A program made the translations under genes and the position numbers. From Chloroflexota bacterium (GTDB taxonomy: Bacteria > Chloroflexota > Anaerolineae > Ardenticatenales > JAADHH01): a stretch of DNA of 47,381 nucleotides. Of the stretch, positions 26,803-34,384 are shown one piece after another; within the stretch, counting starts at the first letter, position 1; every line of letters starts with the position of its first letter. The notes beneath the pieces were generated by a model. The model had not been told where the DNA came from. It did no database searches and was given only the letters and a program-made list of their open reading frames with translations. The stretch spans positions 1 through 47,381 of the forward strand of contig JAADHH010000155.1 of the NCBI GenBank assembly GCA_013151955.1. The letters run 5' to 3'.

Positions 26803-28647
26803 CTACAACTTGCTGGCTGTATTGGCATGTTGGTTCGTTACCCAGATGTGCGCTCCATCGAAGCAGACGCTGTATGGCTCGCTGCCCACGTTATATGTGC
26901 CCACGACAGCGCCATCATAGGCCCGAAGCTCTGTTACGGTGTCGCTGCCATGGTTGACCACCCAGATATTGAAGCCATCGAAGGCTATGCCGATGGGGTC
27001 GCTGCCCACGGCGTAGGTGCCGAGCAGAGTCCCATCGCTGCCCCGCAGTTTGGTCACGGTATTGGCGTTACGATTCGAGACCCAGACGTTTGCGCCGTCG
27101 AAGGCGATCCCAGTTGGGCCGTCGCCTACGTTGTACGTACCGAGTACCGTTCCGGTATGGGCCTGTATCTTTGTCACCGTGTCACTGAACTCGTTCGTCA
27201 CCCAGATGGCGCTGCCATCGAAGGCGATTTCACGAGGGTGCGCGCCTACCGTAACGGTGACCAACACGGAACCATCAACCGGCCTAAGCTTCATCACGTT
27301 GCCATCCAGCTCGTTGGCCACCCAGACGGCGGTGCCATCGAAAGCCAGGCCGTTCGGCGAATCTCCCACATTGAATGTGCCCAGGTTGGTGCCGTCGCTG
27401 GCTCGCAGCTTGGTCACGCTGCCCCCAAAGCGGTTGCTGACCCATACGTACTTGCCATCGCAGGCAGCCCGATTGGGGAAGGGACCGGGGACGCTGTACG
27501 TGCCCGCAACCAAGCCGTCGCTTGCCCGCAGCTTGGTGATTGTGTTGGCGTTGCTGTTTACGACCCAGACGTGATCACCGTCAAAGCAAAGGCCTTCTGG
27601 CGAGATGCCGGTGTCAAATGTGTTGTCGGCTTCGTTTGCCTCGTACCATTTCAGCAGAGCGATCTGCTTCGAGTTAGGACCACGCAGCAAGGACGTCTCT
27701 TCGGTGACCAGGGCGTGACTTGTGCTGCTCCGGAAGTAACCGCCGTAACCATTGGTGCTGGCCCCGTACAGTCCGCCTCCTACGCCCTCAAAGCGGCCAC
27801 CGTAGTTGGCGGCAACATCGACCCGCACACCATCCAGTTGTGCGGATCGGACCCGTAGGCCGTACAGGCCGGCAGACTGGACTTCGACGCCATCATTGCC
27901 GGCCACAACCACGTGGAGACCATCGCCGCCGGCGTTCTTGACCCGAAAGCCGTCTTGGCCGATGGTGCCACGGGCGTAGAAGCCGTTACCCGCAGCGTTT
28001 TCGATCCGGTACCCGTTGGCCCCAGCAGTCTCTACCCAGACGCCGTCCTGTCCCGCAGAACCGACCTGAATTCCGTAGCTGCTGGTGCTGGTGAAGTAGC
28101 CGCCAGAGCCGCCTACGCTCCTTCCACGCAAGCCGGCACCCGTACCCCCGTTGGCTATGCTGAGCAGAGGGGAGGTGCTGGTTCCGACGATGGCAGATCC
28201 GGGTGCAAGACTGTTCGCCTCTCCGGCCTGGAGCGCATAGGCCACGCTGACTACCTGCTGCCGGGGTGTCATCTCCGTGTCGGTCCCTACCTTCACGCCC
28301 AGGTAAGTAGTGCCTGTGAAGACTCCCGTTGTGAGGGGAGAAACGCGACCGAGGAGTACACTGAAGTAGCCACCCGCCACCGTCACTGCCCGAGTTTCAC
28401 TCCAGGATGCCGTGCCGCCAACGGGTACACCATAGAGCGAGAATGTCATCGTGTAACTATCGTCAGCGATCGGCACGCCCGTAACCGGATCCGCTAGCGC
28501 GCCCTGGTAGTTGATCATCGGTGGCACGGTTACAGCCACCGCCTCCGGTCCCATTCCCCTGGGGCCATCGGCCAACAGAGGAACCACACCCAGCAACACC
28601 AGCAGGCCCAGCGTTGCAATTGCCAGAATCAAGTTTCTGGCCTTCAT
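26803..28647 (-). CDS. Secreted seven-repeat beta-propeller protein
   Basis: A protein of 614 residues. After a signal peptide (about 1-26) comes a beta-sandwich-like part (about 40-140, INYQGALADPVTG). Then comes a run of short glycine-rich repeats (about 180-300) of the GVEVQSAGLYGLRVRSA type that could form a beta-helix or stalk. From about 345 to the end there are seven copies of a 40-residue repeat built around G-I-A-F-D-G-x-x-V-W-V-x-N-x-x-x-x-T-V-T, a YVTN/Vgb-like propeller. The last copy is short, which allows ring closure. AAGGAG lies before ATG 28647. The location is extracellular or surface; the ligand is unknown. Confidence 0.85.
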   Translation of the reverse strand: MKARNLILAIATLGLLVLLGVVPLLADGPRGMGPEAVAVTVPPMINYQGALADPVTGVPIADDSYTMTFSLYGVPVGGTASWSETRAVTVAGGYFSVLLGRVSPLTTGVFTGTTYLGVKVGTDTEMTPRQQVVSVAYALQAGEANSLAPGSAIVGTSTSPLLSIANGGTGAGLRGRSVGGSGGYFTSTSSYGIQVGSAGQDGVWVETAGANGYRIENAAGNGFYARGTIGQDGFRVKNAGGDGLHVVVAGNDGVEVQSAGLYGLRVRSAQLDGVRVDVAANYGGRFEGVGGGLYGASTNGYGGYFRSSTSHALVTEETSLLRGPNSKQIALLKWYEANEADNTFDTGISPEGLCFDGDHVWVVNSNANTITKLRASDGLVAGTYSVPGPFPNRAACDGKYVWVSNRFGGSVTKLRASDGTNLGTFNVGDSPNGLAFDGTAVWVANELDGNVMKLRPVDGSVLVTVTVGAHPREIAFDGSAIWVTNEFSDTVTKIQAHTGTVLGTYNVGDGPTGIAFDGANVWVSNRNANTVTKLRGSDGTLLGTYAVGSDPIGIAFDGFNIWVVNHGSDTVTELRAYDGAVVGTYNVGSEPYSVCFDGAHIWVTNQHANTASKL

Positions 28648-28829
28648 TTCAACTTCTCCTTTCCTCACGGCCCGTCCAGATCAGGCTGGACGATAGCCAG
28701 TGAAATCCAACAGAAAACGATCTCTGACCAGGTTATCCGCAATGTTATCACTCCTTTCTACCTTTCCTGGCGTGTTGCAAAGCTTCGCTCTTCGACAAAC
28801 CTTCTGGCACGTCCCCAAAAGATGACCAA

Positions 28830-28868
28830 CAAAGAAACCGCAGCGCCCAATATCTGGGGACTGCGGTT
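28830..28868 (-). terminator. Hairpin with T-rich tail, minus strand
   Basis: AACCGCAG (28836-28843) and CTGCGGTT (28861-28868) form a stem extended by C/G pairs. On the minus strand it is followed by TTTCTTTG (28830-28835 region). It lies downstream of the microcompartment operon and also downstream of the promoter at 28928-28956, so it may be an operon terminator, an attenuator, or both. Confidence 0.5.
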
Positions 28869-28927
28869 GCGTATACGTTTTGTCTCACCTCCTCCGGTAG
28901 AGACCTATGGTGACGCTACACACCTCC

Positions 28928-28956
28928 ATTCTACCATAATTGGGTACCGGCGTCAA
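28928..28956 (-). promoter_or_regulatory. Promoter for the beta-propeller gene pair
   Basis: Minus-strand TTGACG (28951-28956) and TAGAAT (28928-28933), spacing 17. The leader to ATG 28647 would be about 270 bases and includes the hairpin at 28836-28868. Confidence 0.6.
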
Positions 28957-29017
28957 GGATTTGAATCTGGTAATTACCCACTTCGGCTACGTAGATGCGG
29001 TAAGGGGCACGACCTTT

Positions 29018-29287
29018 TCACCCCCAACTCACCGAGTCGAGCACACCGACGACCACGGAGATGATCGGCGCTGTGTCGTCGCCGACGATCTGGCGGGCGG
29101 AGTTGCCTTCGCGCATGACCAGCACCCGGTCGCCGACGCCGGCGTGGGCCGCGTCGATGGCCACGAACGCCTCTTCCTCGTTCCTGCCACGCAGGTGCAT
29201 GGGCTGCACCAGCAGCAGTTTGTGGCCGTGGAAGGCCGGGTGCTTGATCGTGGAGACCAGCGTGCCGACAACGCGTGCAATTAGCAT
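29018..29287 (-). CDS. BMC-P pentameric vertex shell protein (EutN/CcmL family)
   Basis: A protein of 89 residues of the EutN/CcmL family; five copies close each vertex of a microcompartment shell. The family start MLIARVVGTLVSTIKHPAFH and the core FVAIDAAHAGVGDRVLVMREGNSAR are clear. The frame is open further upstream, but ATG 29285-29287 fits the family. It overlaps the stop of the small helical gene by seven bases. It is the last gene of the microcompartment operon, followed by a hairpin near 28.85 kb. Confidence 0.94.
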   Translation of the reverse strand: MLIARVVGTLVSTIKHPAFHGHKLLLVQPMHLRGRNEEEAFVAIDAAHAGVGDRVLVMREGNSARQIVGDDTAPIISVVVGVLDSVSWG

Positions 29288-29550
29288 TGAGGTAGGCCCT
29301 CTAACTTCAGCAAACGGCGCTGCAACTCTTCCAGATAGGCTATGCGCTCGGCACGGAAAAGCGGTTCGGTTTCTTGCAATTGGGCTTCGAACGTCCGGTG
29401 CAGGTTCAGCAACTGTTGCAAGCTTTCCTCCACGGTCATCTGCCGGAGCAACCGCGTCTCTTGTGCCTCGATGGCAGCCCACCCTTCACGCACACGGCTC
29501 AGATCGTGCCGGACCGAGTCCCGTTGTGCCGTCGGATTTGTCGTCCTCAC
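29281..29550 (-). CDS. Small helical protein in the microcompartment operon, unknown function
   Basis: A protein of 89 residues starting with GTG at 29548-29550, which overlaps the stop of the preceding BMC-P gene (GTGA). Its own stop overlaps the next BMC-P start. The sequence is almost wholly helical and rich in Glu, Gln, Arg and Leu (EESLQQLLNLHRTFEAQLQE...), suggesting a coiled coil or helical hairpin. I recognise no family. Tight coupling on both sides argues for a real gene tied to shell function, for example an assembly or anchoring factor; this is inference. Confidence 0.65.
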   Translation of the reverse strand: MRTTNPTAQRDSVRHDLSRVREGWAAIEAQETRLLRQMTVEESLQQLLNLHRTFEAQLQETEPLFRAERIAYLEELQRRLLKLEGLPQC

Positions 29551-29834
29551 AATTCCAACTCCAGCCCCTCCACCACATCCACACGCTCGACGATGCCGAC
29601 GACGGCCAGGTCCACCGGCAGGCCCTTGCGCTCCATTGCCAACGAGGCCTCGCGGGAGCGCACGAGGAAGACGGTGTCCCCTTCGCCGGCATCCACCACA
29701 TCCACGGCCACGCGCAGGCGACCGACCGGTTGGCGGTATTTGTTCAAGGGCTGTACGATGAGGAGTTTGTAGCCTTCCAGCCCGTGGTATTTGCGTGTGG
29801 CCCATGCGCAGCCCACAATGCGACCGAGGAACAC
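29547..29834 (-). CDS. BMC-P pentameric vertex shell protein (EutN/CcmL family)
   Basis: A protein of 95 residues. MFLGRIVGCAWATRKYHGLEG and VAVDVVDAGEGDTVFLVRSREASLA are typical EutN/CcmL segments. The start is GTG with GGAAGGAA about 8 bases upstream, just behind the BMC-T gene. It is one of three pentamer genes in this operon; several BMC types carry three, presumably with distinct vertex positions or partners. Confidence 0.94.
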   Translation of the reverse strand: MFLGRIVGCAWATRKYHGLEGYKLLIVQPLNKYRQPVGRLRVAVDVVDAGEGDTVFLVRSREASLAMERKGLPVDLAVVGIVERVDVVEGLELEL

Positions 29835-29838
29835 GTCG

Positions 29839-30468
29839 CTATTCCTTCCCCTCCAGGCTGTCGAGGGCTTGCAACGCGGCTCGTTTCGCGGCCATCATGT
29901 CCGCTTCCGTGCCCGAAAGGTACAGCCGCCCGAACCGTCCCACCGAGGTGATGTGGATCAGGTTCACCGTCGTGGCCTTCTCCGCCTCGTTGGCCGCGTA
30001 GGTGATGTATGCGGCCGGGGCGGCTTCCAGGACGAAGAGGGTTTGGCCGGGTATGAGCATGGACCCCTTCCGGTGGCGATTCAGGAGCTGCGCCTGGTAC
30101 GGGTCCACGTTGGTGATCGTCTGCACGGAGGTGACTTGCGGCCGTACGCGGTCCGTTTCGCGGCAGCCGATGCGGTCCAGGATGGCCTGGCCGGCGACCT
30201 GCACCGCCGATTGTGCCATGGAGTGGATCTCCAACATGCCGAACTCGCGCTCGACGATCTGGGCACCCGGTCTGACCTCCGTCACCTTGACCGCAACATC
30301 CACCATGCGGAAGACCTCGTTGCTGGGGGCCATCTCCACGTAGAGTGCAGCCATGCCGGTGATCGGCAAGTCGCCCTGTGTGACTGTGCCCATGAAGGCA
30401 GCAAACTGCGGCTGCATACGGTCGAGATAGACGTAGGTCCGTAGTTGAAACTTTGCCCTGCTTGTCAT
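29839..30468 (-). CDS. BMC-T trimeric tandem-domain shell protein
   Basis: A protein of 209 residues with two BMC folds in tandem. It forms pseudohexameric trimers that tile the shell facets and often contain a larger, gated pore. The N-terminal half carries FQLRTYVYLDRMQPQFAAFM and the C-terminal half ITSVGRFGRLYLSGTEADMM, as in stacking BMC-T proteins such as those of Haliangium. The ATG (30466-30468) overlaps the stop of the preceding gene (ATGA). A longer frame upstream is only a shadow. Confidence 0.9.
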   Translation of the reverse strand: MTSRAKFQLRTYVYLDRMQPQFAAFMGTVTQGDLPITGMAALYVEMAPSNEVFRMVDVAVKVTEVRPGAQIVEREFGMLEIHSMAQSAVQVAGQAILDRIGCRETDRVRPQVTSVQTITNVDPYQAQLLNRHRKGSMLIPGQTLFVLEAAPAAYITYAANEAEKATTVNLIHITSVGRFGRLYLSGTEADMMAAKRAALQALDSLEGKE

Positions 30469-31088
30469 CGGGAAAGGCCGGTAAGCTGCCAGGCCAGTTC
30501 GCCGGAGCGGAACCGGCCTTCGATCTGCTCGACCGCTTGCTCGACGTTGTTCAGCCGGACGGACAACGCGACTTCGACGCCACACGCGGTCTGGGTCTGG
30601 CGCACCTCGGCGCGTAGCCAGCCCAGCCAGCCGAGCACCTCCGGATCGTCGGTGGAGGGGGCGTATGCCGGCCGGTTCGAGGGGGATGTGGCCGGCTTTG
30701 GCGGCGTGGCGACTCCTCCCTGCGCGATCTTCTCCACGTATTCGGCGACGCGGGCCAGTTCGTCGCTCAGCGCCGTCAGGCGGATCGCCCTGGCCCGGCC
30801 GGCGACCAGCCGGAAATCGGCGGCCAGCGCTTCGACCTGGCGACGGGCCCGTTTGGCGGGCGGCTCTGTGTTGCTCTGCGGGCTGGCGCTGCTTTCCGGC
30901 TCCTCGGCGAAGCGCACGGCGACGCGCCATTCACGCAGGAAGTCTTGCGCTGCCGGCGAGAAGCGCGTGCCCGGCGGAAAGGTGAGCACCAGGCCATGTC
31001 GCGGCTGGCGTATTTGCTGCCGCAATTCAGATTCGGTTACGATTTGCAATTTTCCTCCCGTGTGGGATGGGTCACCCGCATTATTCAT
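30465..31088 (-). CDS. Microcompartment-associated protein, distantly EutT/PduO-like
   Basis: A protein of 207 residues that I recognise only partly. Residues about 15-62 (IVTESELRQQIR...LTFPPGTRFSPAAQDFLREW) resemble the N-terminal segment of EutT-type cobalamin adenosyltransferases and of the RpiB-like protein encoded upstream in this operon. The helical remainder (AADFRLVAGRARAIRLTALS...) could be a degenerate adenosyltransferase four-helix bundle. No B12-dependent enzyme is encoded nearby, so the name is a guess. The start ATG overlaps the HepT stop by eight bases, and its stop overlaps the BMC-T start. Confidence 0.6.
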   Translation of the reverse strand: MNNAGDPSHTGGKLQIVTESELRQQIRQPRHGLVLTFPPGTRFSPAAQDFLREWRVAVRFAEEPESSASPQSNTEPPAKRARRQVEALAADFRLVAGRARAIRLTALSDELARVAEYVEKIAQGGVATPPKPATSPSNRPAYAPSTDDPEVLGWLGWLRAEVRQTQTACGVEVALSVRLNNVEQAVEQIEGRFRSGELAWQLTGLSR

Positions 31089-31983
31089 CACCCTCGATAC
31101 GTGCCAAATAGGTGATCACCAATGTTTTGAATCGGTCGAAGTCTGCCAGGTTCTCCTGCAGAATCTGGTAAATCGTGTTCGGGTCCACTTCCCAGTACAG
31201 GTGTACCAGCCGATTGCGGAAACGGGCCATTCGTGCCAACGTGGGCAGGAAATCTTTGTCCACGACACCCTGTTCGGCCAACACGGCGAAAGCGTCGGCG
31301 TAAGTCTCTGGCTTGCGCCACTGCTGGCGGGCGATGACATGATGCGCTACATCGAGGCAGGCTTCCACAGCAACCTGAAAATAGTATCGGGCTGCTCCCT
31401 GCTTTAGGAGATCTGTTACAAGGTCTTCCTCCGGCATGGTAGCCAGTGTGTACAGTTGGCTCACATAGAGATCAAGGTTGCGAAATATGTCCTCAATACG
31501 ACGCCGGTCAATCATAGTTTCCTCTTTACGGTTTGCGGTCTGTCCGCTGCTGTGCGCAAAGTATGCTGCCCGGTGCATGTCCGCTATCGGGTGGTAGTCA
31601 AGATAACGCCTCAGCGCATTCACCTCATAGTCCACCCGAAAATTGGGGTCGGAAGCGTACAGCAACACACCCTCTCGAACGACCGTTCCCTGTACCATCA
31701 CCGGTGCGTTGTTAATGATGTGGATGTCTGCTTCCGGCAGCCGGCACTGTTGCTCCAGAGCCAACGCCATGTCGGTTTCGAGCAAAAGGCGTGCATAGGC
31801 GTCCAGGCGCGCAAACTCGTCCGGGTCTATGACGAGAGCAATGTCCACATCGCTCCAGGGCGTAGCGTACCCCTGAGCGACAGAGCCATACAGGTAGGCC
31901 AGGCGAACCGGTGTGTTGCCTACGATCTTCGGGATCGTATGTCGCAGGTCTTTGGCAAGTTTTGCCGTGCCTGCTTTGCTCAT
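31081..31983 (-). CDS. Fused MNT antitoxin-HepT toxin in one reading frame
   Basis: A protein of 300 residues. Residues 1-150 are a minimal nucleotidyltransferase ([20 protein letters not shown], with the GS...D-x-D catalytic signature at about 33-47). Residues 157-300 are a HEPN-domain HepT toxin with the R-x4-H-x-Y motif in RNRLVHLY. In characterised systems MntA AMPylates the tyrosine of this motif and so silences the RNase. The two are normally separate genes. Here no stop lies between them, yet Met157 (ATG 31513-31515) has AAAGAGGA ideally placed upstream, so HepT could also be made alone. It overlaps bmc-H (ATGA) and the next gene. Confidence 0.88.
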   Translation of the reverse strand: MSKAGTAKLAKDLRHTIPKIVGNTPVRLAYLYGSVAQGYATPWSDVDIALVIDPDEFARLDAYARLLLETDMALALEQQCRLPEADIHIINNAPVMVQGTVVREGVLLYASDPNFRVDYEVNALRRYLDYHPIADMHRAAYFAHSSGQTANRKEETMIDRRRIEDIFRNLDLYVSQLYTLATMPEEDLVTDLLKQGAARYYFQVAVEACLDVAHHVIARQQWRKPETYADAFAVLAEQGVVDKDFLPTLARMARFRNRLVHLYWEVDPNTIYQILQENLADFDRFKTLVITYLARIEGDE

Positions 31984-32273
31984 TTTTCGTCGGTAGTGGG
32001 CAGGATTTGCTCCACGTCGGCGTGCGGGCGCGGGATGACGTGCACGGAGATCAGCTCGCCAACGCGTTGGGCTGCGGCTGCGCCGGCGTCGGTGGCTGCC
32101 TTCACTGCGCCCACGTCGCCGCGTACCATCACGGTCACGTAGGCCCCGCCGACCTTCTCCTTGCCGATCAGGCGCACGTTGGCCGCCTTGACCATCGCAT
32201 CGGCGGCCTCGATAGCCCCGACCAACCCCTTCGTCTCCACCATACCGAGTGCAATCATTTGAATGTCTACCAT
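31980..32273 (-). CDS. BMC-H hexameric shell protein
   Basis: A protein of 97 residues, the canonical single-domain shell protein of the PduA/CcmK type. [20 protein letters not shown] (residues 8-27) is followed by [21 protein letters not shown] with the usual K-x-G-G-G-like pore-region turn. Hexamers form the flat shell facets, and their central pores pass small substrates. It is the only BMC-H gene in the operon. AAAGGAG precedes the ATG. Its stop overlaps the MNT-HepT start by four bases. Confidence 0.97.
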   Translation of the reverse strand: MVDIQMIALGMVETKGLVGAIEAADAMVKAANVRLIGKEKVGGAYVTVMVRGDVGAVKAATDAGAAAAQRVGELISVHVIPRPHADVEQILPTTDEK

Positions 32274-32282
32274 GTTATGAAG

Positions 32283-32312
32283 CTCCTTTCGTATTGCGTA
32301 TTGCGTGCTGCG
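32283..32312. repeat. Short word-like repeat (family R4)
   Basis: GTATTGCGTATTGCGTGCTG-type sequence between hicA and bmc-H, the same vocabulary as at 35356 and 37676. Confidence 0.5.
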
Positions 32313-32315
32313 TAA

Positions 32316-32528
32316 TTACAGCAGTTTTTTGAATTCCCCCACAGTCATCCCCGCGTCTCTGATTATTCCTCCCATCGTGAAAGCGTTGATTGGATTAGCG
32401 CGAGGAATGATGATGACATGCTCCCCGTCCGTCATTGAAATATGCTTGCCTTGACGAACGATCCAAAAGCCAGCTTTCTCGAATGCTTTCACAGCGCGCC
32501 GGTGAGGCACCCCCGGTAGTCGGGGCAT
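32316..32528 (-). CDS. hicA: HicA family mRNA-interferase toxin
   Basis: A protein of 70 residues with the small double-stranded-RNA-binding-like fold of HicA. AVKAFEKAGFWIVRQGKHISM contains the conserved catalytic His in the G-K/S-H motif; the C-terminus ends GTLRGIIRDAGMT-like (here GGIIRDAGMTVGEFKKLL). It cleaves mRNA when free of HicB. It follows hicB by two bases, and both are embedded between the aldehyde dehydrogenase and bmc-H genes of the microcompartment operon. Confidence 0.9.
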   Translation of the reverse strand: MPRLPGVPHRRAVKAFEKAGFWIVRQGKHISMTDGEHVIIIPRANPINAFTMGGIIRDAGMTVGEFKKLL

Positions 32529-32530
32529 GA

Positions 32531-32728
32531 CTATGCTGGCACCTCAACCAGTCGCGTCATCTGGCCTTGTAACAGTTCGTCAAGTGTCAAAAGGTACGTT
32601 TCTATCGCGTCTTTGATATTCTCCAGCGCTTCTTCCTCCGTTTTTCCCTGAGACCAGCAGCCAGGCAAGCCAGGACACCAGACTGCGTATCCTTCATTTG
32701 TTTTCTCTAGCTTGACTCTGTACTTCAT
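32531..32728 (-). CDS. hicB: HicB family antitoxin
   Basis: A protein of 65 residues, the short HicB form. The partial RNase-H-like fold is seen in YRVKLEKTNEGYAVWCPGLP, GCWSQGKTEEEALENIKDAIETYL. There is no room for a separate DNA-binding domain, so autoregulation by this protein alone is doubtful. GAAGGAGATGA lies upstream of the ATG. It is encoded before hicA, the reverse of the textbook hicA-hicB order but common. Confidence 0.9.
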   Translation of the reverse strand: MKYRVKLEKTNEGYAVWCPGLPGCWSQGKTEEEALENIKDAIETYLLTLDELLQGQMTRLVEVPA

Positions 32729-32785
32729 AAGAGTTCATCTCCTTCTTGATGGATAGGACATGCTTGGGAGCAAACGAAACTTTTA

Positions 32786-32875
32786 GGACACAGATTCTCA
32801 CAGAGAGACACAGATATTCAGGCCAAATCATCGGAAAATCTGTGCCCCCCTATTTCTTCTCCGACAAACTGCTGG
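32786..32875 (-). repeat. Dispersed repeat family R5, copy 2
   Basis: Complementary to the copy at 26408-26474 over roughly 65 bases (core ACAGATTTTCCGATGATTTG read on the minus strand), and preceded by GGACACAGATTCTCACAGAG. It lies between the aldehyde dehydrogenase and hicB genes. Confidence 0.65.
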
Positions 32876-32893
32876 GCTTTGCAACATTGGTCA

Positions 32894-34384
32894 TCATCTA
32901 CTGCCTCTCAATTCTTGCACCACGCGGCGGACGATGGCCTCGACCTCGGCCTCGGAATAGCCGCCGGTTGCCACCGGTGCCGGTCTCGTCGGTTGTGGCC
33001 TCGGCTCTGCTTCGGCTTTCAGCGGCCAGGGACGCCGGCCGTAGGCCAGCCGCTTGGTGTTCAGTAGGTGGCGGACGGTGATGTTGTCGCTGCTGATGCC
33101 GCCTCCCATGCCCCCCGTGGCCAGGGTCATGGCCGGATCGAGGTCGGTGGTCAGGCCGATGGCGCCGGCGGTGGCCGCCGTGTTGACCACGATACGGAAG
33201 GCCGGCTTCTCCAGCCCGAAGGCCATGATCACCTCTTCGTCCTGCGCGTGGATGGCCAGCGTGTGCCCGTCGCCGCCGAACTTGAGCAGCTCGATGCAGC
33301 GTTCGCACCCTTTGATCCATCCCTCTTCTTCGTAGAATCCGAGAACGGTGGTCAGCTTCTCGCGTGACAGGGGATGCTCCGGTCCGACCGCGTTCAGGTC
33401 GGCGACGAGGACTCGCGCGTCACCGGGCACCTGGATGCCACTCATCTCGGCCAGTTGTTGCGGTGTTTTGCCGACGACTTCGGGCCAGTTCGTGCCATCC
33501 GGGCGGAAGAGGCGCCGGCCCAGGGCGTCGGCGCGGGCCTGGTCCACAAAGTAGGCTCCGTGGCGTTCCATTTCCCGCCGCAGTTGGGCGGCGATGGGGC
33601 GGTCGGCCACGACCGCCTGCTCCGACGAGCAGATGACGCTACAGTCGAACGATTTGCTGTTGACGATGTCGAACGCCGCTTGCGGGATGTCGGCGCTGCG
33701 GTCCACGTAGACCGGCACGTTGCCCGGTCCCACGCCGTAGGCCGGCTTGCCTGCGCTGTGTGCGGCCCGCACCATCGCCGCGCCGCCGGTCGCCAGGATC
33801 AGGTTTACGGCCCAGTGGCCCATCAGTTCGTGCGTGCCGGGCAGGGAGATTTTCGACATGCAGGCGATCAGTCCGGCCGGTGCGCCGGCGCGCTGGGCCG
33901 CTTCGGCCATGATGCGCGTTGTCTCCAGCGAGCATTTCACCGCCGAAGGGTGCGGCGCGAAGACGATGCCGTTGCGTGCCTTCAGGGAGATGAGCGATTT
34001 GTACAGGATCGTGGATGTCGGGTTCGTGCTGGGCGTCAGGCCGACGATGACGCCCACCGGCCAGCCGATCTCGACGATGCCTCGCGCGTCGTCGCGACGG
34101 ATCACGCCGGCCGTTTTCACGTCGCGGATCGACTCCCACACCGTGCGGCTGGCGAACTCGTTCTTCAGCTTCTTGTGGCTGGGCACGCCGTAGCCGGTTT
34201 CGTCATGAGCCATGACGCCGAGCCGTTCGGCGGCGCGATAGCCGGCGTCGGCCATCGCGGCCACCACGCGGTCGGTCTCCTCTTGCGAGAAGTGGGCGAA
34301 CTCGCGTTGCGCGTTGCGGCAAGCCACGGCCAGCCGCCGCGCTTCCTGGATAGACTGCAAGTCCTTGTCAAACGTTGCGGACAT
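32894..34384 (-). CDS. CoA-acylating aldehyde dehydrogenase with C-terminal encapsulation peptide
   Basis: A protein of 496 residues of the PduP/EutE group. It oxidises a short aldehyde, here probably acetaldehyde from DeoC, with NAD+ and CoA to the acyl-CoA. The catalytic cysteine is Cys252 (SVICSSEQAVV), and the cofactor region KPAYGVGPGNVPVYVDRSAD is intact. After a Pro/Ala-rich linker (about 455-473), the last 23 residues (SEAEVEAIVRRVVQELRG) form an amphipathic helix typical of peptides that bind cargo to shell proteins. Its start overlaps the end of the broken tumE by 17 bases. It is the signature enzyme of a metabolosome. Confidence 0.95.
   Translation of the reverse strand: MSATFDKDLQSIQEARRLAVACRNAQREFAHFSQEETDRVVAAMADAGYRAAERLGVMAHDETGYGVPSHKKLKNEFASRTVWESIRDVKTAGVIRRDDARGIVEIGWPVGVIVGLTPSTNPTSTILYKSLISLKARNGIVFAPHPSAVKCSLETTRIMAEAAQRAGAPAGLIACMSKISLPGTHELMGHWAVNLILATGGAAMVRAAHSAGKPAYGVGPGNVPVYVDRSADIPQAAFDIVNSKSFDCSVICSSEQAVVADRPIAAQLRREMERHGAYFVDQARADALGRRLFRPDGTNWPEVVGKTPQQLAEMSGIQVPGDARVLVADLNAVGPEHPLSREKLTTVLGFYEEEGWIKGCERCIELLKFGGDGHTLAIHAQDEEVIMAFGLEKPAFRIVVNTAATAGAIGLTTDLDPAMTLATGGMGGGISSDNITVRHLLNTKRLAYGRRPWPLKAEAEPRPQPTRPAPVATGGYSEAEVEAIVRRVVQELRGSR

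Noticed and set aside
26470-27858. A 462-codon open frame on the plus strand
   Set aside because: It is antisense to the beta-propeller gene, follows its repeats codon by codon and resembles no protein. The propeller frame has signal peptide, ribosome-binding site and clear repeats.
28676-28685. CCTGATCTGG (minus strand), reminiscent of a TPP riboswitch core
   Set aside because: The other invariant parts of the THI element are missing. The bases form part of a simple palindrome in the propeller gene leader.
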